From Patiria miniata (lineage: Eukaryota; Echinodermata; Asteroidea; Valvatida; Asterinidae), in NCBI RefSeq assembly GCF_015706575.1, contig NW_024037076.1:18232898-18296897 (forward strand): 64,000 bases of DNA. The letters are read 5' to 3'. The translations under genes and the position numbers were made by a program. Position 1 is the first letter of the stretch. Each line of letters starts with the position of its first letter. Below are positions 11,912-29,735 of the stretch, piece after piece. The notes beneath the pieces were generated by a model. It searched no databases and was not told where the DNA came from. It was given only the letters and a program-made list of their open reading frames with translations.

Positions 11912-12367
11912 GGCCCGTTAATTCTGTCCCCTTCAGGTAATTCTGTCCCCTCCAGTTTTTTTCCCCCTAGTTTTGCAACGCAGAAGGCCAGTTCTCTATA
12001 TTGTTTTCATGAATTCACTCTACAAGGTATACATTTTTTACTCTTTAGTCTGCCCTTCATGAAGATGAAAAATATTAACTTTTTGGTCTCTTTCTTAGAT
12101 GTGAAATGTGAACACAATGTTTCGATCGATTCGGAGAACGGTGTAGCCCTATTCTACGGTGGACGCCTCATTGATATAACGCCTACTTGGATTGGTCTGC
12201 GTTCCCATCGTAGCGCGTAACGAAATTTCCTATTGGATGAATTTCCTTTGTGTAGCGGGGTACACATTATGTACACATAATGCGATAAACGCTGCCACAT
12301 TCTTGCAGCGTGTACTTGCGGCGATGCGCGCTCACGAACGCGACTCGTATCATCGCATGGGTGATAC

Positions 12368-13210
12368 TAGCCCGACTGCGTCTGGCCGTACAGTACTATC
12401 GCAAGCTCTGTAGTACGGCCAGACGCTGAATGCTTCCAAAAAGACTGAATTTTTTTGGCCGCCGATGTAGCGATTTTGCTACATCTTTCGATCGCAATTA
12501 TCTTTTCATCCAGGACACAAATTTCCAAAGTTAAGGTTTGTAGTCGTAGAGCAACTCATACCTTTTCGAAAAAAACGTTGTTTGGTCTCAATATTTTCAT
12601 CTATCTGGCCACAAGACGAATTTCAGTCATCAGATTCCACAAAAATCGTCCCCCATGCGATCCCCGTGCGATTTCAAAATGGCGGCCGCGCTGTAATGTA
12701 TGCAATATGCAGGCGCGCCCGCGCAAACTCATGAATATGCATAAACAGTCTGTGACGTATGACCTCGTGTTTTTGGACGTACGGCCCCGCCGCACGCACG
12801 TCCAAAAACACAAGGTCGTACGTCACAGATTGTTTATGCATATTCATGAGTTTGCGCGGGCGCGCCTGCATATTGCATACATTACAGCGCGGCCGCCATT
12901 TTGAAATCGCATGGGGGATCGCATGGGGGACGATATTTGTGGAATCTGATGACTGAAATTCGTCTTGTGGCCAGATGGATGAAAATATTGAGACCAAACA
13001 ACGTTTTTTCAAAAAGGTATGAGTTGCTCTACGACTACGAACCTTAACTTTGGAAATTTGTGCCCTGGATGAAAAGATAATTGCGATCGAAAGATGTAGC
13101 AAAATCGCTACATCGGCGGCCACAAAAATTCAGTCTTTTTGGAAGCATTCAGCGTCTGGCCGTACTACAGAGCTTGCGATAGTACTGTACGGCCAGACGC
13201 AGTCGGGCTA
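12368..13210. mobile_element. 843-bp near-perfect hairpin element, 9-bp TSD
   Basis: Arms of about 415 bp, 12368-12783 and 12797-13210, are almost perfect inverse copies around a short centre (12784-12796). Ends TAGCCCGACTGCGTCTGGCC and its inverse. Flanked by the perfect duplication GGGTGATAC (12359-12367, 13211-13219). Known: 9-bp duplications with long TIRs are typical of Mutator-like elements, so this is a Mutator-like foldback candidate (inference). Element T copy 2 shows the site without the insertion. Open frames of 149 codons in both arms are mirror images without recognisable domains. Confidence 0.9.
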
Positions 13211-14368
13211 GGGTGATACTTGCACGGGGACACATTTGCCAGGGGGACACTTTTAACGTTGGGCAGGGGGACATATTTACCAGGGAGGGGGACAGATCTA
13301 CCTAGGTAAATGTGTCCCCCCGGACAGATTTACCGGGTCACAAACCGGTAAATTTGTCCGGGGGACACATTTACCAAGGGGGGGGGGACAGAATTACCTG
13401 CCACACCGCCAAGACATACATCCGCAAGCCGTAGAATATTTTAAGTTTTGTTCAATAGAGGGCGCGCCACATAAATAGTGGTCTCAACAACGCACCAACA
13501 CGGATGCTGCACAACTGAACAAAAAGAACAAACTCGTTTCCGATGAACTACTCAGGAAATACAAAATGGATTAAATTGAAATTTCGTGCAATTAGTTTTC
13601 ACGATGTGTAGCATGAGTAGTTTGAATGGCGTGAGAAACCGTGGAGCAATACAATGTGATCGTAACAATCTAGTGTTTTAAACGTTAAAAATCCATGTTG
13701 ACTTACATTAGGATTGTATTTGTTGCAATTAAATTCCTGTATTGTTACGGTCATAATAGCTTGATAATTTGACGTTTTTATAATGAAATGAAATCTTTTG
13801 ATGTCAAACATCGTGGCAAATGAGTGTACGAAAATTCATTTTAATATAACGTGTATTCAGTAGCGTAGCCAGGAATGTTTCAGTTGGGGGGGGGGGGGAC
13901 GCTGGGGGCTGGAACATTTCATGGGGGGAGGGCGTCATGTAGATCAATGATAATTATTTTAGAAAATCAAAATCTAACGGGGGGGCGACTGGGGGGCGAC
14001 AAGATTTTATGAGGGGGGGGGGGGGGCTATCGCCCCCACGCAGGGTTCGACCTTAGCGGTGGTCCGCTGGCCAAATGCCAGTTGAATTGCCGGCGGACCA
14101 GCTGAAACACCTTGCCAAGTGGTCCGGCTGGCCAGCCAAAAAAATCTGCGTCAAAAAAATGGTTGTTGTATTTATTTGGTTTCTTACTTACATTCGCTAT
14201 TTTTTTCAAAAGAAACCTCCGTTATTTTTACAAATTCGCTTCGCGATATGACTACTTCGCAACTCGATGTCACGGTGACTTTCATCATGTGCGTAAACCC
14301 AGCTCAATGCGGCGATGACTGGTTCCCGGCGCGCCAATTTAGAAGACACGATGAAAATGCGATAACTA

Positions 14369-15113
14369 GTCTGTGCACGGCTATGCGATCGATTACTCCT
14401 AGAGCCTCATAGATTAAGAACCCCGCAAAATTGTTTTCAGCACAAAACACTAATTAAGTACAAAAACGTCCATCAAAATGCAGAAATTTCCCACAGAACC
14501 GCTCCACAGTTTGCCCCTAAACTCCGTACCACATCTCATGACATACTAACAAAATATGCGCAGAACAAACATCGCTGGATTTTGTCTTTTTTGGGGCTAA
14601 AATGATGAAAAATATGCCCTTTCCGGACTGAGCTACTTGAAACGTGCAGGATGATTTTCAGTTCGCTCGGAGCGCGCCGCGGGGGGTACGGTACAAGCAC
14701 TTGTACGCATGCGCATACTATCATTTCGCTTGTACCGTACCCCCCGCGGCGCGCTCCGAGCGAACCGAAAATCATCCTGCACGTTTCAAGTGTCAGGTTG
14801 GCTCAGTGCGGAAAGGGCATATTTTTCATCATTTTAGCCCCCAAAAAGACAAAATCCAGCGATATTTGTTCTGCGCATAATTTGTGAGTATGTCATGAGG
14901 TGTAGTACGGAGTTTGGGGGCAAACTGTGAAGCGGTTCTGTTGGAAATTTCTGCATTTTGATGGACGTTTTTGTACTTGATTAGTGTTTTGTGCTGAAAA
15001 CAATTTTGCGGGGTTCTTAATCTATGAGGCTCCACTACGTGGAGCCTCATACTTTAGTTCTAGGAGTAGCGATTGACAGCGCTAGCATGGCTATGCATTG
15101 TGCAGACGCCAGG
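14369..15113. repeat. Long inverted repeat (~650-740 bp hairpin)
   Basis: Strong arms 14402-14700 and 14735-15032 (GAGCCTCATAGATTAAGAAC with its inverse; ATTTTGTCTTTTTTGGGGCT; CGGAGCGCGCCGCGGGGGGT) surround a centre with TACGCATGCGCATA at 14704-14717. Weaker pairing continues outward (ATTACTCCTAGA / TCTAGGAGTAGC) to about 14369 and 15113. The right arm ends in a second tight palindrome, GAGGCTCCACTACGTGGAGC, at 15027. No clear target duplication. Confidence 0.85.
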
Positions 15114-15498
15114 CACGTGCTCTGTCAACTGGTCGGATTCGACATCGTAAAAATGCCAAGAAAACACCGATGGAGAAAGAACATTTTTGCAAGTTAATTT
15201 ACAAAATTGATCAAGCTTATCTGTGTATGTATTTTCTGTGTTCATGAGTTCATTTTGAGATCGCACTACTCGTATTTGGAGTGATACATGCCCCGTGTTT
15301 CCCGAAATTTTTGACGGTAAAAACGGGTCTGTCGGCCCATGGTGGGCCGCTCACCACACACGCACGCATCACACACCTCGGAGTTTCGGCCAGCTCCCCG
15401 CGACTTGACTAGCGTTGTGCATATGGTGCGAACGACCTGAATTTTCCATTATTTTTTGAAATTATCGAACGTAAATATATTGACAAAAATTAAAGCCT

Positions 15499-15928
15499 TT
15501 GGTTTTATTCACTTTTTGTTGCCATTTCGTGTATAGCTTTCGTAGTGCAATGAAACTAGTTCAGGCTAAAACTTCGCATATAATTGAATACCCCATTCAA
15601 TCTGCATAAAAAAATTGGCAAAAAAGAGAAGAATTTCCGACCGACCGACCCTATTTTTGAAAGGCATGTAATCCGAAGCAGAACTATTTTTTTGGCCTAA
15701 TTAAGGTAGGTTTTATTCACTTTTTGTGGCCATCTTTTTGTGTATAGCTTTCATAGTGCAATAAAAATAAAATCAGGCTAAAACTTCGCATACTGAGGCC
15801 TAATTGAATACCCCATTCAAGCGGCATAAAAAAAAAATGGCCCCCCAAAAACCCAAAAATCCGACCGACCGACCCTATTTTTAAAAGGCATGTAATCTGA
15901 GGCAGAACTATATATTTTTTTGCGGCCT
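15499..15928. repeat. ~210-bp direct tandem duplication
   Basis: Blocks 15499-15700 and 15706-15928 share in order TTTTATTCACTTTTTGT, GTGTATAGCTTTC, GGCTAAAACTTCGCATA, TTGAATACCCCATTCAA, CCGACCGACCGACCCTATTT, AAAAGGCATGTAATC and GCAGAACTAT. It lies inside the 2.1-kb element and is non-coding. Confidence 0.85.
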
Positions 15929-16740
15929 CAGATCATGGAGGAAGAAAATAGACCTCTATTGCTCAGGTGACATGATGACATGGGTGTTGATGACAATAGT
16001 CTTGTTATGACTTATGTGAAACTGATTAACTGGTGGGTACACGCTGTATAAGACGGACCAGTCAAAAACCTGGCGGACCAGTCAAAATTCTAGCCAACTG
16101 GTCCGGCTGGCCAGTCAAAAAAAAAGTTAAGGGCAACCCCTGCCACGCCCCGTGGCTACGCCACTGCGTGTATTTCTTGAGTTGTCAAGGCCCCAAATCG
16201 AGTTTGGTGGTGGAGATCGAGACCACTATAATATAGAGGGCGCGCCACATAAATAGTGGTCTCGGCAACGCATCAACACGGATGCTGCAAAATTGAAGAA
16301 AAAGAACAACTTCGTTTCCGATGAACTACTCATGAAATACAAAATGGATTAAATTGAAATTTCGTGCAATTAGTTTTCACGATGTGTAGCATGAGTAGTT
16401 TGAATGGCGTGAGAAACCGTGGAGCTATAAATATAATATGATCGTAACAATCTAGTGTTTTAAACGTTAAAAATCCATGTTGACTTCCATAAGGATTGTA
16501 TTTGTTGCAAATAAAATCCTGTATTGTTACGGTCATAATAGCTTGATTAATGGCCTTTTTTTCCTAAAATGAAATCTTTTGATGCCAAACATCATGACAA
16601 ATGAGTGTACGAAAATTCATTTTAATGTAACGTGTATTTCTTGAGTTGTTGGCCCGAAATCGGGTTAGGTGGTGGAGATCGAGACCACTATAATATAGAG
16701 GGCGCGCCACATAAATAGTGGTCTCGGCAACGCATCAACA

Positions 16741-17309
16741 GGGTCCTACTAAAGCGCGTCAACAAGCGTCAACAAGCGTCAACAAGCGTCAACAAGTTTT
16801 AGTAATCGTTAAGTGCGCGTCAACAAATTTTGTATAGACCTTTGAACAATAAATATAGCTTTATATGGTAGAAAAAGCGATAATGAACATCTTCTGCATA
16901 TCAATTAAAGTTAAAATTATTTTAAAACTTGGTTTTTTGAACGCGAAATGTACGACGAATTTGTCGATAAAAGTTGGCCGCCATCTTGTTTATGTGTAGC
17001 TAGCCGTACTACGCATGCGTGAAGTGTAAAGAGCCATACTACGCATGCGCGAAGTCTACAGCGCCATCCAAACAAGATGGCGGCCTACTTTTATCGACAA
17101 ATTCGTCGTACATTTCGCGTTCAAAAAACCAAGTTTTAAAATAATTTTAACTTGAATTGATATGCAGAAGATGTTCATTATTGCTTTTTCTACCATATAA
17201 AGCTGTTTTTATTGTTCAAAGGCCTATACAAAATTTGTTGACGCGCACTTAACGACTACTAAAACTTGTTGACGCTTGTTGACGCTTGTTGACGCGCTTT
17301 AGTAGGACC
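16741..17309. mobile_element. 569-bp hairpin element N, 9-bp TSD
   Basis: Arms of about 260 bp are near-perfect inverses (GGTCCTACTAAAGCGCGTC ends). Subterminal GCGTCAACAA repeats number four on the left and three on the right. Duplication GCATCAACA at 16732-16740 and 17310-17318. The equivalent monomer at 19939-20400 lacks the insertion, so it arrived after the block duplication or was lost from one block. The centre has YY1-like GCCGCCATCTTG (16977-16988 and its inverse 17074-17084) and two ACGCATGCG sites. Mutator-like by TSD length (inference). Confidence 0.9.
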
Positions 17310-18159
17310 GCATCAACACGTATGCTGCACAATTGAAGAAAAAGAACAACCTCGTTTCCAATGAACTACTCAAGAAATACAAAATGGATTAAATTGAAAT
17401 TTCGTGCAATTAGTTTTCACGATGTGTGGCATAAGTAGTTTGAATGGCGTGAGAAACCGTGGAGCTATAAATATAATATGTTCGTAACAATCTAGTGTTT
17501 TAAACGTTAAACATCCATGTTGACTTCCATTAGGATTGTATTTGTTGCAAATAAAATCCTGTATTGTTACGGTCATAATAGCTTGATTAATTGACGTTTT
17601 TTTTCTGAAATGAAATCTTTTGATGCCAAACATCATGACAAATGAGTGTACGAAACTTCATTTTAATGTAACGTGTATTTCTTGAGTTGTTGGCCCGAAA
17701 TCGGGTTTGGTGGTGGAGATCGAGACCACTATAATAGAGGGCGCGCCACATAAATAGTGGTCTCGGCAACGCATCAACACGGATGCTGCACAATTGAAGA
17801 AAAATAACAACCTCGTTTCCGATGAACTACTCAAGAAATACAACATGGATTAAATTGAAATTTCGTGCAATTAGTTTTCACGATGTGTAGCATAAGTAGT
17901 TTGAATGGCATGAGAAACCGTGAATGGCATGAGAAACCGTGGAGCTATAAATACAATATGATCGTAACAATCTAGTGTTTTAAACGTTAAAAATCCTTGT
18001 TGACTTACATAAGGATTGTATTTGTGGCAATTAAAATCCTGTATTGTTACGGTCATAATAGCTTGATAATTTGACGTTTTTATTATGAAATGAAATCTTT
18101 TGATGTCAAACATCATGACAAATGAGTGTACGAAAATTCATTTTAATATAACGTGTATT

Positions 18160-18348
18160 CAGTGACGTAGCCATGATTTTTTTTGTGGGGGGCGCTGGGG
18201 GGTTGGAACATTTCATGGGGGGGGGGCGATAATTTTTTTAGGAACTCAAAAATCTCAGGGGGGCGGGTGGGGGCGACTGGGGGGGGGGCGAAAAGATTTC
18301 ATGGGGGGGGGGCTATCGCCCCCCACGTCCCCCGTGGCTACGCCACTG
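18160..18348. mobile_element. hAT MITE h2
   Basis: CAGTGACGTAGCCATG at the left end is inverse to CGTGGCTACGCCACTG at the right (two mismatches). 8-bp duplication CGTGTATT at 18152-18159 and 18349-18356. 189 bp with four G-runs that could fold as quadruplexes. Confidence 0.88.
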
Positions 18349-19273
18349 CGTGTATTTCTTGAGTTGTTGGCCCCAAATCGAGTTTGGTGGTGGAGATCGA
18401 GACCACTATAATAGAGGGCGCGCCACATAAATAGTGGTCTCGGCAACGCATCAACATGGATGCTGCACAATTGAAGAAAAAGAACAACCTCGTTTCCGAT
18501 GAACTACTCAAGAAATACAACATGGATTAAATTCATATTTCGTGCAATTAGTTTTCACGATGTGTAGCATAAGTAGTTTGAATGGCATGAGAAACCGTGG
18601 AGCTATAAATACAATATGATCGTAACAATCTAGTGTTTTAAACGTTAAAAATCCTGGTTGACTTACATTAGGATTGTATTTGTTGCAAATAAAATCCTGT
18701 ATTGTTACTTTCATAATAGCTTGATTATTTGACGTTTTTTTATGAAATGAAATCTTTTGATGCCAAACATCATGACAAATGAGTGTACGAAAATTCATTT
18801 TAATGTAACGTGTATTTTTTTAGTTGTTGGCCCGAAATCGGGTTTGGTGGTGGAGATCGAGACCACTATAATAGAGGGCGCGCCACATAAATAGTGGTCT
18901 CGGCAACGCATCAACACGGATGCTGCACAATTGAAGAAAAATAACAACCTCGTTTCCGATGAACTACTCAGGAAATACAAAATGGATTAAATTGAAATTT
19001 CGTGCAATTAGTTTTCACGATGTGTAGCATGAGTAGTTTGAATGGCGTGAGAAACCGTGGAGCAATACAATATGATCGTAACAATCTAGTGTTTTAAACG
19101 TTAAAAATCCATGTTGACTTGCATTAGGATTGTATTTGTTGCAATTAAATTCCTGTATTGTTACGGTCATAATAGCTTGATAATTTGACGTTTTTATAAT
19201 GAAATGAAATCTTTTGATGTCAAACATCGTGGCAAATGAGTTTACGAAAATTCATTTTAATATAACGTGTATT

Positions 19274-19474
19274 CAGTAGCGTAGCCAGGAATTTTTCAGT
19301 TGGGGGGGGGGGGACGCTGGGGGCTGGAACATTTCATGGGGGAGGGCGTCATGTAGATCAATGATAATTATTTTAGAAAATCAAAATCTAACGGGGGGGG
19401 GCGACTGGGGGGCGACAAGATTTTATGAGGGGGGGGGGGGCTATCGCCCCCACGCCCCCGTGGCTACGCCACTG
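19274..19474. mobile_element. hAT MITE h3
   Basis: CAGTAGCGTAGCCAGG ... GTGGCTACGCCACTG, flanked by CGTGTATT at 19266-19273 and 19475-19482. 201 bp, G-rich. Its sequence type matches h1 rather than h2, which supports duplication of a whole block. Confidence 0.88.
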
Positions 19475-20888
19475 CGTGTATTTCTTGAGTTGTCAAGGCC
19501 CCAAATCGAGTTTGGTGGTGGAGATCGAGACCACTATAATATAGAGGGCGCGCCACATAAATAGTGGTCTCGGCAACGCATCAACACGGATGCTGCAAAA
19601 TTGAAGAAAAAGAACAACTTCGTTTCCGATGAACTACTCATGAAATACAAAATGGATTAAATTGAAATTTCGTGCAATTAGTTTTCACGATGTGTAGCAT
19701 GAGTAGTTTGAATGGCGTGAGAAACCGTGGAGCTATAAATATAATATGATCGTAACAATCTAGTGTTTTAAACGTTAAAAATCCATGTTGACTTCCATAA
19801 GGATTGTATTTGTTGCAAATAAAATCCTGTATTGTTACGGTCATAATAGCTTGATTAATGGCCTTTTTTTCCTGAAATGAAATCTTTTGATGCCAAACAT
19901 CATGACAAATGAGTGTACGAAAATTCATTTTAATGTAACGTGTATTTCTTGAGTTGTTGGCCCGAAATCGGGTTAGGTGGTGGAGATCGAGACCACTATA
20001 ATATAGAGGGCGCGCCACATAAATAGTGGTCTCGGCAACGCATCAACGCGTATGCTGCACAATTGAAGAAAAAGAACAACCTCGTTTCCAATGAACTACT
20101 CAAGAAATACAAAATGGATTAAATTGAAATTTCGTGCAATTAGTTTTCACGATGTGTGGCATAAGTAGTTTGAATGGCGTGAGAAACCGTGGAGCTATAA
20201 ATATAATATGTTCGTAACAATCTAGTGTTTTAAACGTTAAACATCCATGTTGACTTCCATTAGGATTGTATTTGTTGCAAATAAAATCCTGTATTGTTAC
20301 GGTCATAATAGCTTGATTAATTGACGTTTTTTTCTGAAATGAAATCTTTTGATGCCAAACATCATGACAAATGAGTGTACGAAACTTCATTTTAATGTAA
20401 CGTGTATTTCTTGAGTTGTTGGCCCGAAATCGGGTTTGGTGGTGGAGATCGAGACCACTATAATAGAGGGCGCGCCACATAAATAGTGGTCTCGGCAACG
20501 CATCAACACGGATGCTGCACAATTGAAGAAAAATAACAACCTCGTTTCCGATGAACTACTCAAGAAATACAACATGGATTAAATTGAAATTTCGTGCAAT
20601 TAGTTTTCACGATGTGTAGCATAAGTAGTTTGAATGGCATGAGAAACCGTGAATGGCATGAGAAACCGTGGAGCTATAAATACAATATGATCGTAACAAT
20701 CTAGTGTTTTAAACGTTAAAAATCCTTGTTGACTTACATTAGGATTGTATTTGTGGCAATTAAAATCCTGTATTGTTACGGTCATAATAGCTTGATAATT
20801 TGACGTTTTTATTATGAAATGAAATCTTTTGATTTCAAACATCATGACAAATGAGTGTACGAAAATTCATTTTAATATAACGTGTATT

Positions 20889-21096
20889 CAGTGACGTAGC
20901 CATGCATTTTTTTGTGGGGGGCGCTGGGGGGTTGGAACATTTCATGGGGGGGGGGGCGTCATGTAGATCAATGATAATTTTTTTAGGAACTCAAAAATCT
21001 CAGGGGGGCGGGTGGGGGCGACTGGGGGGGGGGGCGAAAAGATTTCATGGGGGGGGGGGGCTATCGCCCCCCACGTCCCCCGTGGCTACGCCACTG
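20889..21096. mobile_element. hAT MITE h4
   Basis: CAGTGACGTAGCCATG ... GTGGCTACGCCACTG, flanked by CGTGTATT at 20881-20888 and 21097-21104. 208 bp. Sequence type matches h2. Confidence 0.88.
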
Positions 21097-22109
21097 CGTG
21101 TATTTCTTGAGTTGTTGGCCCAAATCGAGTTTGGTGGTGGAGATCGAGACCACTATAATAGAGGGCGCGCCACATAAATAGTGGTCTCGGCAACGCATCA
21201 ACATGGATGCTGCACAATTGAAGAAAAAGAACAACCTCGTTTCCGATGAACTACTCAAGAAATACAACATGGATTAAATTCATATTTCGTGCAATTAGTT
21301 TTCACGATGTGTAGCATAAGTAGTTTGAATGGCATGAGAAACCGTGGAGCTATAAATACAATATGATCGTAACAATCTAGTGTTTTAAACGTTAAAAATC
21401 CTTGTTGACTTACATTAGGATTGTATTTGTTGCAAATAAAATCCTGTATTGTTACGGTCATAATAGCTTGATTAATTGACGTTTTTTTCTGAAATGAAAT
21501 CTTTTGATGCCAAACATCATGACAAATGAGTGTACGAAAATTCATTTTAATGTAACGTGTATTTCTTGAGTTGTTGGCCCGAAATCGGGTTTGGTGGTGG
21601 AGATCGAGACCACTATAATAGAGGGCGAGCTACATAAATAGTGGTCTCGGCAACGCATCAACACGGATGCTGCACAATTGAAGAAAAATAACAACCTCGT
21701 TTCCGATGAACTACTCAAGAAATACAAAATGGATTAAATTGAAATTTCGTGCAATTAGTTTTCACGATGTGTAGCATAAGTAGTTTGAATGGCATGAAAC
21801 AAGCATTCTGTGTCATTTTCTTTGTTCCAAACAGTCAAAACACACAATAAATTGCTGTTTTTGGACGAGACAGGTTTTAGGGTCATTGTGTTTAAATGGT
21901 GATATTCTTTGAACGGATTGAGCAATTTCGGTATTTGAGCAATTTCGGTAGCTTATGCTCAATCATTCTTCATGATATTTCACAAACGTTTTCAATACAC
22001 CAGAAGCAAATTAAGAAACGAAAACTCAATTGATTTCGCGCTAAAGGCACGCTATTGTTTTGGATGTATTAATGTTATTGCTTGACAGCTCTTCTTGGTA
22101 CATGTAATG

Positions 22110-22400
22110 AAAAACCGTCTTTAAAAACATCACAATCAATCAACGGACGAAATTTCAATTTAATACAACAGATATTGCTTGAGTTGTTGGCCCCACATCG
22201 AGTGTGTTGTTTTTGTTGGTTTAAATGTGATTTTGTGCTGACTGAGACACGTTATTCGTTTGAATGTATTAATTTGATTCCTTTACAATTTTTCTTGATA
22301 TTAATAAGCCGTCTTTTTAAAAAAACATCACAAGCAATCAACTGATGAAATTTCAATTTAATACAATATATATTTCACGAGATATAACGAGTATGTTGTT
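22110..22400. repeat. Two diverged repeats related to the satellite end
   Basis: AACATCACAATCAATCAAC (about 22127) and AACATCACAAGCAATCAAC (about 22323) each precede GAAATTTCAATTTAATACAA and, further on, GTTGTTTTTGTTGG. They share TTGAGTTGTTGGCCCC with the satellite monomer and with 10950-11160. Old relatives, non-coding. Confidence 0.6.
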
Positions 22401-22456
22401 TTTGTTGGAAGTTTTTCGTTACACTGAGCGACAGTGATCAGCTGCACCGCGATTTT

Positions 22457-22585
22457 GTTATGGCGCCCTCTATCTTCGTTTGTACTTGATCACTGTTATT
22501 TGGTTATGGCGCCCTCTATTTGACTGAATCCGTATCCCATGAGGGCGTGCTCTAACGTAAACGCAAATTTAGTCGGTTCGAGAAA
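22457..22585 (+). promoter_or_regulatory. Putative DCTN6 promoter / 5' UTR with duplicated GCGCCCTCTA motif
   Basis: The 130 bp upstream of the DCTN6 ATG hold two copies of GTTATGGCGCCCTCTAT, at 22457-22472 and 22504-22519 (47-bp spacing). No TATA box is evident. The reverse complement, AGAGGGCGCCAT, resembles the AGAGGGCGC core of CTCF-type sites and overlaps a YY1-like ATGGCG. Placement of the transcription start here is inference from the start codon alone. Confidence 0.4.

Positions 22586-29735
<7,150 letters not shown>

Larger units (their letters stand above)
11329..13410. mobile_element. Element T copy 1, interrupted by two insertions
   Basis: Termini (GCCGTTGTGGACGGTAATTC on the left; inverse of GGCGGTGTGGCAGGTAATTC on the right) match those of the intact 770-bp copy at 22805-23574. 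Both ends hold arrays of GGTAATTCTGTCCCC and GGTAAATGTGTCCCC in mixed orientation. The interior (TTCATGAATTCACTCTACAA, TTGGATTGGTCTG, TAGCGCGTAACGA) is collinear with copy 2, except for two insertions, 11407-11911 and 12368-13210. No transposase ORF. Confidence 0.85.
14041..16142. mobile_element. 2.1-kb non-autonomous element inserted in hAT MITE h1
   Basis: Starts CAGGGTTCGACCTTAGC and ends with the imperfect inverse GTTAAGGGCAACCCCTG. CCACG (14036-14040 and 16143-16147) is duplicated; the uninterrupted site is seen at about 19446-19456. GGTCCGGCTGGCCAG recurs near both ends (14121-14135, 16100-16114) in the same orientation. The interior carries a long hairpin (14369-15113) and a direct duplication (15499-15928). 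No transposase frame. CAGGG termini suggest the hAT/P type, but the apparent 5-bp duplication does not fit, so the class is open. Confidence 0.75.
13858..16166. mobile_element. hAT MITE h1, split by a 2.1-kb element
   Basis: Left part 13858-14040 begins CAGTAGCGTAGCCAGG; the right part, 16143-16166, ends GTGGCTACGCCACTG. The 8-bp duplication CGTGTATT flanks it at 13850-13857 and 16167-16174. The interior has long G runs. Copies h2-h4 in the same satellite are uninterrupted. Confidence 0.85.
13454..21797. repeat. Higher-order satellite, 11 monomers of ~460 bp
   Basis: Monomers: 13454-13849 (5' truncated), 16167-16630, 16631-17671 (with insertion), 17672-18151, 18349-18808, 18809-19265, 19475-19938, 19939-20400, 20401-20880, 21097-21555, 21556-21797 (truncated). 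Each holds TTCTTGAGTTGTTGGCCC, a perfect hairpin GAGACCACTAT...ATAGTGGTCTC around AGAGGGCGCGCC, GCATCAACACGGATGCTGC and TTAAACGTTAAA. Four hAT MITEs sit at fixed places, giving the order U1 h1 | U2-U4 h2 U5 U6 h3 | U7-U9 h4 U10 U11, a higher-order period of about 2.74 kb. The short minus-strand frames within it are shared relics without known domains. Confidence 0.93.

Noticed and set aside
11459..12220. 253-codon frame with Cys-Pro-Ile repeats
   Set aside because: Runs through the TGCCAAATA-GTCCG repeats of element L and across its border into element T, so it cannot be a gene.
12455..13123. Pair of 149-codon frames, one on each strand
   Set aside because: They are mirror images in the two arms of the long hairpin; no domain, and openness follows from the inverted repeat.
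17370..21727. Repeated minus-strand frames (up to 140 codons) in the satellite
   Set aside because: Identical frames occur in successive monomers with frameshifts between copies; no known domain and no start or splice context.
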